61,626 nucleotides of DNA, taken from Schoenoplectus triqueter. Its lineage: Eukaryota > Streptophyta > Magnoliopsida > Poales > Cyperaceae. Every line of letters begins with the position of its first letter. Position 1 is the stretch's first letter. Where the stretch lies: assembly GCA_964058805.1 (NCBI GenBank), contig CAXKVV010000199.1, positions 1-61,626 on the forward strand, read 5' to 3'. A program made the translations under genes and the position numbers. The notes beneath the pieces are model-generated. The model had not been told where the DNA came from and did no database searches. It saw only the letters and a list, made by a program, of their open reading frames with translations. Positions 30,670-41,823 of this stretch are shown here, one piece after another.

Positions 30670-33600
30670 TTAGGTGGAGTGCTCTACATGAACATCTTTA
30701 TTAACTTTGTACTCGTGTAATTCCTTAAACCAGGAGACCGAATCTGAAAATAATAAAAAAACAATCACATAAATATTAATTGAATGAAGTAATTCAGTAA
30801 GTTGGAAAATAGCAAAGTGGACGGAAATTTTGCTTTTTGTTTAAATGCTCGCGATTGTTTAAAGAATTATAAAACATAACACTGTTCTACATCTATCTAT
30901 TTTAAATTGAATATGCTGCAATGATTAATTTTCACTTAATTTAGGCTTACTACAAGAAGTTTGTCATGGATACATGAAATTCGTTATGAACTTATGATGC
31001 ATTTTTAAAAGTTCTGAAACAGAGAGCTAGTTTTTTCGTTCTTTCCCTGCAACTTGGTCTGTTGCTAAAGTTTGCTGCACAAAAGGCGCTGATGTTCTTT
31101 AAAAAATTGCAATTAATAATTGTGATGTTTATCAGTACATCTATTTTGGGTTAATTATTCGACGAATCACTGAATTTTGACGTTTATTCATATTTCGACA
31201 TTAAAAGTTTATTTATCTATTTTAGTCACTGTACTTTGATGCTCATTCATATTTGATCATTTTCATTAGTTTTTTCATTCAAAAATAATTGAAATAAAAT
31301 TTTATTTGTTGTCAAAATAATTGAAATAAAAAATGAATAAATGAAATGAAATTATATTTATTTTTTCATTAGTTTTTTTAATTATTTTTAAATGAAAAAC
31401 ATAATGGGAGTGATTAAATATGGATGAACATCAAAGTTCAGTGACTAAAAATGGATAAATAAAAGTTCAGTGATCAAATATAAATAAACATTAAAATTAA
31501 GTGAACTACCACAAAATTAACTCATCTATTTTTAGGTAACCTAATGTATTTCCCATCGAAAATTAATTTTTTTTTATGACACTATCAATTTTCAATAAGA
31601 CCCCCATTCGGCTAATTTGTAAAGTCCGTCACCATCAAACAAGTAAAATAGCAGTATAGCACCAAATTTTTATTTTCAAGGATTGTCGTCATGAAAATTC
31701 AAAATGACACCACCAAGATGGATGCCTACTGGAGTAACCGAAAAATACTCATACATGATGACGTCGTATAAATGAAATAATTCATACATGATATCTGATA
31801 TATATTTTTAATAAGAGCAGATATGGAAATAATTTTTGCTTAAATTCTTTTCTGTTGTTGGAGGGCTAACAGTTTTAATAGAGTAAACATCCAAAATTTT
31901 CAGGCAGTTGTTCAAAGCAAGTGATGTACCTTCTATGGAAGATTCAGAACTAAAAAGGAACCATGCGCCAGAATTTTTCCCTGAATGAAGTGAGTCATTA
32001 GTATTACATATGAAAGGAAATCTCTATACATCCGAACTGATTGCGCAGAAAGGAAATGAAATTTAGGTTGCTAAATTTTGTTAGGTCTGTCAGATAAAAA
32101 AAAAATCACAATAATAGAAAGCTGGTTTCATCTCTAATTAAGTTCCAACTACAGCACAAACTCCCAAAAGAGACTTCAGTAAGACGAGCCTATGATTCAG
32201 ATTGAAAAAATTTCATGCGAATTTCAACATACAGCATGAAGCTTTGGTAGAGAATTAAAATGAAAGTAAGTGGACTGGATCCAATAGAAAAAGACTTAAC
32301 AAAAAAATTGCCAGTATCATAAATAGAACTTACAGAAGATGCTTTCTTCAATAGTAGAATAAATATTGCATCCAGAAATAGCAGCAATCTTGTCCCAATC
32401 ATGGCCTTTCTTTCTTTGAATTTGGTCCTTTAAAGCATGATGTACATCTCCTATCCAAAGTAGCTGAAGTGAGACAGGGAGGCCTTTCTTTGGAAACGAC
32501 CTTAGTTCTGGGCAGTCTATAATTGCTAAGAACTCCAATGAATAGAAAAATTCCATTTCGGGAAGAGACAATAGATCTGGGCAATCACAGATGATAAGTC
32601 TCTGGAGGGATACCAGTTCATGCAAGCACTCCAATGTTATCAATCCCTTGCATTGATCTACCTGCAACCTAGTCAATGTTACTAGGGATATGTTTCCCTG
32701 AAATAGCGATTTATTCTTCATGCTACAAGAAGGGCACCGAAATATCAAGTATTGCAGGGCTGGGAAACCATCCCACTCTGATCCGATAAACAGAGGGCAA
32801 TTCCAGATCATCAATGAATGGAGATTAGGGAATGCCGACATGTCACAAGTATATGACCATTCCTCTAGGCTGGTCAAGTCACGTAGGCTAAGTTCCTCCA
32901 AGGAGGGGAACCTACCAGTGCCATAAAATTGAAGACCTATTTTTCTGACAGCAGTCAAACCTTCTATTTGTAAATTTTGGAGTACTGGTAGTTGTCCAAG
33001 AGCAGGGAGCATTTTTATTCCCTCACAGTTGTATAGTTCAATTGATTTAACTGTAAAGAGCGAATTTGACTCGATCCAAGATGGCCAAGCAGCTCCTGGG
33101 TATCCATTGATTTTAAGCCTTTTTAGACTGGGATTTGGACCTAGAGCTTCAAGCACCTCTTGGTATTTACTGCTTTGCACATCCAAGGAAGAACACTTGG
33201 ACCAGTGAATAATCAGTCGAGATACATGTTGTTTTCTGGTGAGATTTGCTTTCAAAGCCTCTTCCCTAGAAGTTACATTTTCTAAACCCCGTATCTCAAG
33301 GCATCCCTTAATGTTATCCATATCCTCCAATATATCTATTTGATGCCCCTTCTTCTTCTTGTTATTAATATGAAGGCATGCAGATCCTCTCAAAAGTGAT
33401 TGGAGTTGAACCAGTCCGCCAACATCCACAAGCAATGATTTGCTAGTGTCAATAAGTTCCAAACTACTCATGCTGCATACGAACTTCGGTAGCGTTATTA
33501 CATGATCAGTTAAATTGGGCCGTCTTCTTATAAATAATGTAGTCAGATGATGAAGTTTCCTAAAGGAATCATGTGCATCAAACTTATCCCGGAGTGATAG

Positions 33601-35476
33601 GTAACGTAGGTGTTTGTTTTCACCAAGTTTACATAAGCTTAATATCGACCCTCCTAAATCCAGCACTCTAATTTTTTTTAACAATTCAAATAAATTACTT
33701 AGATCTTTCTCGTACCAAGATCCATGCTTATATAAATCTAAAAGTATAAGTGTACGTAGATTATCAATGCCAATCATATTTTCTAGAATATGAGAAGCAT
33801 TAGGATGATGAGTTACAGATAAATGCCGAATGGAACCCAGGTTTTTTATAATGGAGTCTTCATTATCTATATCAAGTATATAACATTCATCTTTGGAAAC
33901 ATGACATGCCAAATCGTGCATAAGGTCGTGCATAAAATAATATTTCTTATTATCCCGTTTTATCACTTGGAAAAATGACTTACCAAGTAACCCCTTAAAG
34001 TAAGATTTTCCTACATCCTCCAATTTTTTTCTTACTTCAGAAATTATAAACCCTTGTGCAATCCACATATGAATCAACCGATCGGGTTTAAGGCGATAAT
34101 CCTTTGGAAACAAGCTACAATATGCAAAACAACGCTTTAGGTTTTCTGGTAAATGCTCGTAGCTTCGAAGGAGGATTGTCATTATGTCACTTGTATCTAG
34201 TGGATTATCATTTAAGGTTCTTTTCCACTCTTCCACATCAGAGTTTCCTCTCAATTGTGTTCCCACCACTCTAATGGCTAGAGGTAAACCCTTAAGCTTC
34301 CTAACCATCTCTATACCAATAAGCTCCAACTCCTCGCGCTTATGCTGGTTCTCTTGATCAAATGCGCACATCTCAAAAAGTGACCTGCCATCATTCTCAC
34401 TTAACCCACTTAAAGACATTGAGCATTCATGCTCTGTTCTTTTCAAAAGACATTTTACTACTGTAGGGTCTCGAGTTGTCAGGACTATCTTACTTCCGTG
34501 CTCTGCTCTCCTCAAAGGAGCAAGGAATTGTAACCATTTACGTTCATAACTTTGCTGTTTTTTTTTCATCTCTATCATACCAGACATCATCCAAGATAAG
34601 AAGAAATTTCTTAGATTGAAACTCAGTTTCAAGTTTTCTCTGTAGCTTATCAAATGAAACATTTTCAGTTGAAAATTTTTCACAAACACAATTTAGCATT
34701 TCTTTTGTGAGCCTAAGTATATCAAATTTAAAAGAAACAGTGAGCCACAATTTTTGATCAAAATGACCATTGAGACTCGGATCATTGAAAACCATTTGAG
34801 CCAGAGTAGTTTTACCAATACCTCCAACGCCAACAATTGGGATAATTGTGAGAGAGGTTTGTGAGGATGAAACACCTGACTTCCTTAACAACAAATTTAT
34901 AAGAGATCCACACTCTTCCTCCCTTCCAATGATTTCATCACTTATGAGGGAACTGGTAAAATGCCAATTTTCATACTCATGTGCATTCAAATTTTCAGAT
35001 ATCGTTACCTTCAGTAGCTCAAGGAGTATCTGTGCTGACGCTTGGGCTTGATCCAAGCTCTCGCTAACCTTTATAACCTTTTTCTTAAACTTCTTATCTC
35101 CAATAATAAACTGATGAAGAGCACGACAACTACAAGAAGAGGAGGCTACAACACTAACTGTCTTTTGCTGCTGCTCAGATTTCTCTGCGAGGACATAGTA
35201 TTCAAACTCATCTATGATGTCCTCTGCATCATAAACAGCATCTTTAATTTCTCGCGCCAACTGAGCCTGGGGTGGGTCCACAGTTGTCTGCTTCTCAACT
35301 GTGCGCATGACAGAGAGGATCTGTTTAAGGGTCGTCTTCATTTTCTTCATGTACGCCTCGATGCCAGCTTTCTTGAAGTACTTGTTTTCTACATAGGTAT
35401 GGATTTTGTTAATAACCAAGCTTATGATAGGGGACACCACCCATCCTACCCCAATGGCTACCGTAATCTCAGCCAT
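30670..35476 (-). CDS. NLR1: CC-NB-ARC-LRR resistance protein, frame broken at an A9 run
   Basis: An intracellular immune receptor of the CNL class. Exon 1 is 32334-35476, exon 2 is 31930-31980 and exon 3 is 30670-30743. Residues 1-110 are a coiled-coil Rx-N domain with VYDAEDIIDEFEY. NB-ARC has the P-loop VGVGGIGKTT (about 216-224), kinase-2 FLLILDDVW (291-299), GSKIVLTTRD, GLPLAI, CFAYCSLFPKDY and MHDLMHD, followed by leucine-rich repeats. Just after kinase-2, a run of nine A on the sense strand (34559-34567) shifts the frame and the reading ends at a stop near 34544; the rest of the protein continues in the next frame to 32334. One A fewer would join them, and it would also give the right phase at the exon 1 donor (CATCTTCT|GTAAGT). 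Exons 2 and 3 then stay open (WKNSGAWFLFSSESSIE, DSVSWFKELHEYKVNKDV) to a stop at 30670, for about 1088 residues. It may be a real pseudogene, an allele, or a sequencing error. Confidence 0.85.
31148..31523. mobile_element. Palindromic MITE in the last NLR1 intron
   Basis: The left end TTTGGGTTAATTATTC pairs with the right end AAAATTAACTCATC, and the arms match over about 150 bp (GTTTATTCATATTT, GTCACTGTACTTTGATG against CATCAAAGTTCAGTGAC). Each arm also has internal direct repeats of the GTCACTGAACTTT word. It lies between exons 2 and 3 of NLR1. Confidence 0.75.
34559..34567 (-). other. A9 homopolymer causing the NLR1 frame break
   Basis: The sense strand reads GATG, nine A, CAGCAAAG. Reading before it gives DDVWYDRDEKK; reading after it in the shifted frame gives QQSYERKWLQFLAPL, which aligns with NLR2 (YSFKKEWLEVLSPF). 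The two frames overlap only here. Confidence 0.9.
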
Positions 35477-35927
35477 GGAAAAAAAATTAAATTAGGAGAC
35501 AGTGAGTTGATTATTGGGAAAACGAACTGAAATTGGACTGGTTGGGATCATAACTGGAGAACAGCGGAGATGTCCAAAAAAGCATTAATGGAAGAGGAAG
35601 AGAACTCTTTGTTAAAGATTAGCAAATTGTTGATTATGCGTTGGCTTTGTGTAATACGACATATTATGAGGCAACGAAATCTGTAGTTCTCTTCAGAATG
35701 TGACGGTGAGACTTGATTTGATTTGATTTTTTTTTTTTGCTATTTAGGTAATTATTTTTTAATAATTTATCAACCGTCTAATAAAAAAATAAAAATAAAA
35801 ATAAAAAAACAGAATTCTGCTCGCGGTCGGAAAGATCAGGTGATTTTGTTTCTTTTAATCAGGACGGATTCAACAATGGAGATTCAAACGGTGGTCTGAT
35901 ATTAGGGCTGTCAACACATCCAGTTTC

Positions 35928-36095
35928 ACCGTTTCGCCGTTCCGTTTCGTGACAAACGAAACGAAACAGTTAAAAAATTTTGTTGCGTTTCGTTAACGAA
36001 ACAGTTAACGGTACTCTATTCCATTCCGTTTGTGGAACGAAACGGATAACGAAATTTATCAATTCCGTTTCGTCATTTTCGTTCGTTTCGTAAAT
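35928..36095. repeat. Subterminal ACGAAAC cluster of the hAT element (5' side)
   Basis: At least ten copies of ACGAAAC or its complement GTTTCGT occur in about 170 bp, several overlapping or in inverted pairs such as GTTTCGTTAACGAAAC. A sparser cluster with CGTTAACC lies at the other end (40985-41130). Confidence 0.8.
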
Positions 36096-36206
36096 AATTC
36101 TACACGGCTACTATATATGAATTGCAGCCGCGAATTATGATTAAAGCTAGGGTTATAGTCTTATAGACATAATCGATGCGCGGCGCCGAATATCGATCGT
36201 ATCGTA

Positions 36207-36440
36207 TCTCTCTCTCTCTCTCGTCTTGTCCGTCTGCACGGCGCTCTCATTTCTTTCGCTCCTCTCCTCTCTGAGAGAAAACCCTAACCCTAAATCTCTT
36301 ACCGCAGTCTCGCTCAGCCGATCTGGCGATTTCCTCTCTGATCTCTATCGCCTCTCTACCACTGTCACACTTTTAACCACTCTCTCTTGTCTCGCTCACT
36401 CAAAACTTGTTAGTGGGTTTTTAAGTAAGAAGTGCTAGAT
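36207..36440 (+). promoter_or_regulatory. CT-rich leader with telo-box in the hAT element
   Basis: A (CT)n run (36207-36222) is followed by a CT-rich stretch containing AAACCCTAACCCTAAA at 36278-36293, a double telo-box found in promoters and leaders of highly expressed plant genes. This is probably the transposase promoter or 5' UTR. It is much less AT-rich than flanking DNA and might be captured from a host gene. Confidence 0.45.
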
Positions 36441-36661
36441 GATGATCCATCATGGCCGTAAATCTTGTTCATGGTGTGCGCGTGCGCCTGTCGTCAACGA
36501 TCTGTCCCTGTTTCCGGTGCGGCAGCCAAGGGCTAAGAGAAAGGTGAAATATCACTAACCGAGAGACAGGTGACAGTGGTAGTTGATGCAGGCCTCGTCA
36601 TCGCCTGCAAGTAGGCACCAGGTGATGAAATCTTTGTTTATATATTATTTTGTTCAAGTTC

Positions 36662-37165
36662 TGAGATTTATCTTACTGTCTTGCTCTTACTGATCGTTCT
36701 TATTGTTCTTACTGTCTTGCTCTTACTATAAGAGAGAGAGAAGGAAAAAAAACTAAGAGAGAAGGCGGAAAAAACTAAGAGGTTGGTCTTACTGTCTTGC
36801 TCTTACTGTCTTACTGTCTTGCTCTTACTGTCTTACTGTCTTGATCTTACTGTCTTGCTCTTACTGACTCTTACTGTCTTGCTCTTATTGTCTTACTGTC
36901 TTGCTCTTACTGTCTTACTGTCTTACTGTCTTACTGTCTTACTGTCTTGCTATCTTGCTCTTACTGTTTTACTATCTTGCTCTTACTGTCTTACTGTCTT
37001 GCTCTTACTGTCTTGCTCTTACTGTCTTGCTCTTACTGTCTCTTACTGTCTTGCTCTTACTGTCTTACTGTCTTGCTCTTACTGTCTTACTGTCTTGCTC
37101 TTACTGTCTTGCAGATTTGAGAGGAATATTGCTGTTGTTGCCCTTACTGTCTTGCTCTTACTGTC
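36662..37165. repeat. Minisatellite in hAT leader, CTTACTGT / CTTGCT units
   Basis: Combinations of CTTACTGT and CTTGCT repeat for about 450 bp with small interruptions, the commonest composite being CTTACTGTCTTGCT. All three frames stay open for long stretches and translate to Leu/Ser/Tyr/Cys-rich repeats, but this follows from the repeat and is not evidence of a protein. It lies upstream of the transposase start. Confidence 0.9.
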
Positions 37166-37266
37166 CTTATTGTGTGAATATGGTATCAGTGACTGAATCT
37201 GAGCCTGATATTTCCTCTGATGAGTATGTCTCCTCACTCTAACTGTGTTACTGTCTTACTGTCTTG

Positions 37267-37842
37267 CTTGTTGGCTTGTTGGCATGTTGCCTTGCTGGCT
37301 TATTAGTTATTGCCTTAATAGTTTGTTGGTTTGTTGCCTTTGGCTCCCTAGATCTCAAGCAGTGAAATTCAATGATGTTAGAGACTTTAATTATTTACAT
37401 ACTTAGTCATTGGTTGAGATTGATATATGTTAATATGGCTGAGATTGGTATATGTTAATATGGCTGAGATTGGTATATTGCTGAGAAACCTGCTTGAGAT
37501 CTGAGTTGAGACCAAAAGTATTATCTTATAAATTAGAATGCTAATATGGTTGAGATTGGTATTTGTTGGCTTGTTGGCATGTTGCCTTGCTGGCTTATTA
37601 GTTATTGCCTTAATAGTTTGTTGGTTTGTTGCCTTTAGCTCCCTAGATCTCAAGCAGTGAAATTCAATGATGTTAGAGACTTTAATTATTTACATACTTA
37701 GTCATTGATTGAGATTGGTATATGTTAATATGGCTGAGATTGGTATATGTTAATATGGCTGAGAAACCTGCTTGAGATCTGAGTTGAGACCAAGAGTATT
37801 ATCTTATAAATTAGAAAGCTAATATGGTTGAGATTGGTATTT
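37267..37842. repeat. Two tandem 295-bp repeats before the transposase start
   Basis: The unit begins TTGTTGGCTTGTTGGCATG and ends near GCTAATATGGTTGAGATTGG. Copies start at about 37268 and 37563 and are nearly identical; the first has one extra internal GAGATTGGTATA block. A diverged copy in the same orientation lies after the transposase gene at about 40390-40640. Confidence 0.85.
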
Positions 37843-37856
37843 TGTTGTAATTTAGC

Positions 37857-40339
37857 ATGGGTCCAGGGTTGAATCTTGAAACCCCAGAGGACATTGAAGC
37901 TCCAATTGAAACTCAAAACCCTAATGCCCCTGAAGAACCCACAAAAAAGAGGAAATATCGCCAAACATATTCTGATGTTTGGAAACATTTCAAAAGAGGA
38001 GAAATGAGAGATGATGGTAGTTATGAGGCAGTATGTAATTATTGTGGGAAATGTTATAAACAAGGAAATCAAAGGAGCACTAGTTCTTTGAAACATCACA
38101 TTATGAAAGGTTGTAAGAAAATTCCATGGGCAAAGAGACATAATAAAGTTGATGCCTTGCAGAAAATATTGCAGGCTGGCAATACAATAGGTGAAATTCA
38201 AATTATAATTTCAACTTATTAATTCAAATTATAACATATGAAGCCCCATTTAACATTGATATTTTATTTGAACTTGTGATTAGGTGGGTCAAATCCTGCT
38301 GTTTGGGTGTTTGATCCTGTGAAAAGCAGGCAAAACTTTGCAAAGATGGTAATAGCACATGAGTATCCCTTTAATTGTGCAAGTCATCATTTTTTCAAAG
38401 TATTTGTAAGTGATCTTCAGCCTTGTTTTAAGATGTTATCAAGAAACACAGTTAGACTTGACTGCATCAATATTTATGAAGAGGAAAGGGCTAATTTGTA
38501 TGAGTTATTTGGCAAGTTAGATTGTAGATTTAGTTTTATAAGTGATCTATGGACTAATAAGGGTAAGGATAGAGGTTTCATGGCCCTTACATGCCACTAT
38601 ATTGATGACAGTTGGAACTTGAGAAAAAGAATTATCAACTTCACACAATTACCATCTCCACACACTGGTTTGAACATAGCTCAAGCCATTCATGATAAGT
38701 TGGTATTGTGGAATTTGGATAAAAAAGTCTTTTGTCTTGTACTTGATAACTCATCTGCCAATGATGCTTCCATTAAAGCATTACTCAATACACCTCTAAA
38801 AAATGAACTCCCAGCCAATGGTAGCATCTTTCATCAAAGGTGTGGTTGTCATATATTGAATTTAATTGTTCAAGATGGGCTGAATGTATTATGTGAGGAG
38901 ATAAATAATATTCGTGAAACGATGAAGTACATTCGTCATTCACAGCCAAGGATGGAGAAATTTAGCCTGGCTGCTGCACAGGTAATTTAATTTAATTATT
39001 TATTTTATTTTAATTTAATTTCAATTTAATTATTTATTTTATTTTAATTTAATTATTTATTTTAATTTGTTTCACTCACTGCACATCTGTTTATTTTTGT
39101 TTATTTCAGGTTAATGCTCCAAGCAAAAAACCTGCTTGGGATGTCCAAACACGTTGGAATTCCATATACTTAATGCTGGACTTAGCCTTGCAGCTCAAAG
39201 AGGCAATTAATCGATATGCTCAACTAGATAAGAGGTACACTTTCAATCCATCTGAACAAGAATGGGAGAGAATCAATGAACTTGTAGTGTATTTGAAAGT
39301 GTTCTATGATGCTACATTGAAGTTGAGTGGTACCAAGTATCCAACATTGAATTTATTCTTCCCTGAGTTCTGTGAAGTTTATTTGAGTATTAAGAAAATG
39401 TGTTCTAGTCCATATCCCTTTATTGTCAATATGGGTACAGAAATGTTTGCTAAGTGGGATAAGTATTGGACCAGTGGGAATACTCTATTGGCAATTGCTT
39501 GTGTTCTTGATCCTAGATGCAAGTTAGCTGTTGTTGAATACTATATTGAAAAGATATATGCTGATGAATGTCCTTGGTTTGTTGCCAATTTGAAAACTTG
39601 CATGAATGAGTTGTTTAAAGAGTATGCAGAAGTACACTCAAGGTTGGTGCAGAACCAACCCGACAGCTCAGGGCAACACTTGAGGTATAATTATCACATC
39701 TGTTTGTTTAATACTTGGCACATAATTACCACATCTGTTTGTTTAATACTTGGCACATTTGTTTGTTTAATAGTAAGGGATGTAGTGCCAGCAGTATTGT
39801 CAGTGATACAAGGGCTGGTTTGAAAGATTTCATACGTGTTAAGAAAATATCTGAACCCATAAAGTCAGAGATAGATGATTATCTGGCTGATGCACTTGAT
39901 GAGGCTAGTTTGGATGATGATTTTGATATTCTGGCATGGTGGAAACTAAAGGGAATAAAATATCCTGTTCTTGCTCGATTAACCCGAGATATACTAGCTG
40001 TCCCAATTTCCACAGTGGCATCTGAATCTACATTCAGTACCAGTGGTAGGATACTAAACCCAGTTAGGAACTCTCTAAGTAATGAAAGTATTGAGGCTCT
40101 TGTATGTGGTCAGGATTGGTTGCGCGCGTCGGTTATTGGTATGTGCTGTCTGTTATATGTTATCTGATATACTGTTGTCTATTATATATACTGTTGTCTA
40201 TTATCTGTTATCTGCTAATTGTCTTGCTTGTTGTCTGTTATCTGTTGTGGCAGAAAATGGTTTGGAATTTGGTGATAAATTATGGCCTAGTGATGATGAG
40301 GTGGCACCCAATGATGGTGTATGTGGCAGTGAAATATGA
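37857..40339 (+). CDS. hAT transposase, RICESLEEPER-type, BED zinc finger, five exons
   Basis: It catalyses cut-and-paste movement of the surrounding element. Exons are 37857-38190, 38284-38981, 39110-39684, 39774-40138 and 40254-40339. All introns are GT-AG, the phases join, and the product is 685 residues, normal for this group. Residues about 37-85 form a BED zinc finger (CNYC, then LKHHIMKGC). The RNase H-like core has the expected acidic residues: Asp199 in FISDLWTN, Asp266 in LVLDNSSAND and Glu620 in VASESTFSTSGRIL. The insertion domain has the GCHILNLIVQDGL motif and TRWNSIYLML. A DUF4413-like segment follows (LFFPEFCEVYLSIKK), and the C-terminus is the hAT dimerisation domain (DILAWWKLKGIKYPVL, NPVRNSL). 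No stop or frameshift is seen. The last exon adds an acidic tail. Domesticated relatives (DAYSLEEPER) lack flanking TIRs; this one has them. Confidence 0.93.
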
Positions 40340-40592
40340 ACCTGTATCTGTATCAGTATGTCAGTTGTAACTCTTTCTATACTTTGTTGGCTGTTGTTTG
40401 TTGGCCTGTTTGTTTGTTGCCTTGCTGGCTTGTTTGTTTGTTGCATTGTTGGCTTGTTGCCTTGTAGTATTAGTTATGTAGTTGTAGCCTGGAGTTTGTG
40501 TATTATTTGGCTCCTCGGATCTCAAGCTGTGATTTTCAATGATGCTAGAGACTAGTTGGTTGAGATTGGTATTTAGTCATTGGTTGAGATTG

Positions 40593-40880
40593 GTATTTAG
40601 CCATTGGTCGAGATTGGTAAATTGTTGAGAAATGAGCTCGAGATCTGGGTTGAGCTTGGTATTTTGATGTAATATTTGGTTTGATGTAATATCTGGTTTG
40701 CTGGTTTGTTGTAGTTTTGGTAATATTTGGTTTGAGATTGGTATTTAGCCATTGGTCGAGATTGGTAAATTGCTGAGAAATGAGCTCGAGATCCGGGTTG
40801 AACTTGGTATTTTGATGTAATATTTGGTTTGATGTAATATCTGGTTTGCTGGTTTGTTGTAGTTTTTGTAATATTTGGTT
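40593..40880. repeat. Two tandem copies (about 146 bp) after the hAT transposase
   Basis: TTAGCCATTGGTCGAGATTGG through GCTGGTTTGTTGTAGTTTT occurs at about 40597 and again at about 40744 with few changes; a partial third copy of the GATGTAATATCTGGTTTGC part follows. It is non-coding and in the 3' part of the element. Confidence 0.8.
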
Positions 40881-41167
40881 TGATGTAATATCTGGTTTGC
40901 TGGTTTGTTGCATTTTTTGTAATATTTGGTTTGCTGGTTTGTTGCATTCTGAGTAAAGAGTTTGTGGTAAAATCATTCTTAACGCAATATTTTTTAACCG
41001 TTTATTTCGTTCAACTCGTTTCATAAAACGAAACGATCAGCGCAAAAAAATTTCCTTTCGTTAATTTCAAATAACGGTTAACGCAAAAAAAATGTTAACC
41101 GTTTATTAAACGCAACAGTTAACGCAAATTAAATTTGCGTGACTGTTTTGCACGTTAGACACCCCTA

Positions 41168-41580
41168 TCTGATATCAATATGAAACATAGATTAAGCGGC
41201 GACAGCATAGATCAAGGGTCGCTTTTACGCTAAAATTCGTGTTTTGCTTATCGTCGGAAGTTGAGCGGTCAGCATAGCATCCCTGCTGGGTGAAGTCAAG
41301 TGGATATCGGAGCATGGACTCATTAATTATGGCCGGTCAACACCTAGAAATAATCAAGAGCTATTACTTTAAGCCATCCTTTTATTTGTTTAATCGAATC
41401 AATGCAATTATATTGTATGATGTGAGGTCATAAGCTTAATTGCTTCCACGTTCAAGTCGTTGGCTTGTAATTCAACGCGATCTTTTACGAACAGTTTTTG
41501 GTGATGTCCATCATGTTTGTGAAATTTACTAGCTTCATTCAAATAGTGTGAAAAAAAAAGTATGTTTCCGTTTCCCAAAC
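41168..41580. other. Flank between hAT element and MITE; displaced NLR1 upstream DNA
   Basis: No gene is seen. Before the hAT insertion this sequence lay directly upstream of 35902, so it may hold distal promoter sequence of NLR1. Confidence 0.4.
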
Positions 41581-41823
41581 TATAGAGAGAAGGAAGGTGG
41601 GCGAGTTACAAAGGATTTTGAATAAAAAAATTAGTTTAAAGTACTCTGGAGCTGTTGATTTTGCATTGAGATTCATAATAATTATTGAAAGTATGAATTT
41701 TAAATTTAGAATTTATTAAAAGTACGAATCTCGATACAAAATTAACAGATCCAGAAGGATTTGAACCAACTTTTTGGTTCACCCTTTGTACCTCCCGCAT
41801 CCATAGAGAGAGAAGCGAAAAGA
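41581..41823. mobile_element. Palindromic MITE abutting the copia gag fragment
   Basis: The left end TATAGAGAGAAGGAAGGTGG pairs with the right end CGCATCCATAGAGAGAGAAG. Inner parts pair as TTGATTTTGCATTGAGATTC against GAATCTCGATACAAAATTAA. The gag reading frame stops being recognisable at this element, so it may have inserted into or beside the gag end. Confidence 0.6.

Larger units (their letters stand above)
35903..41167 (+). mobile_element. 5265-bp hAT transposon with perfect TSD TCTGATAT
   Basis: Identical 8-bp repeats TCTGATAT lie at 35895-35902 and 41168-41175. The ends are TAGGGCTGTCAAC and, inverted, TAGGGGTGTCTAAC, typical hAT termini. Both subterminal regions (about 35928-36095 and 40985-41130) are crowded with ACGAAAC/GTTTCGTT and CGTTAAC words in both orientations, likely transposase binding sites. 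Inside are a CT-rich leader, a minisatellite, direct repeats and one five-exon transposase gene with no visible damage. It inserted about 430 bp upstream of the NLR1 start codon. The perfect TSD and open gene suggest recent insertion and possible autonomy. Confidence 0.95.

Noticed and set aside
32317..35476. Two separate NLR genes in overlapping frames
   Set aside because: The halves complement each other exactly at the A9 run and together match NLR2 end to end, so this is one gene with a frame break.
36783..37242. Two overlapping ORFs of 137 and 113 codons rich in Leu, Ser, Tyr and Cys
   Set aside because: They are translations of the CTTACTGT/CTTGCT minisatellite in several frames; no start context or homology supports a protein.
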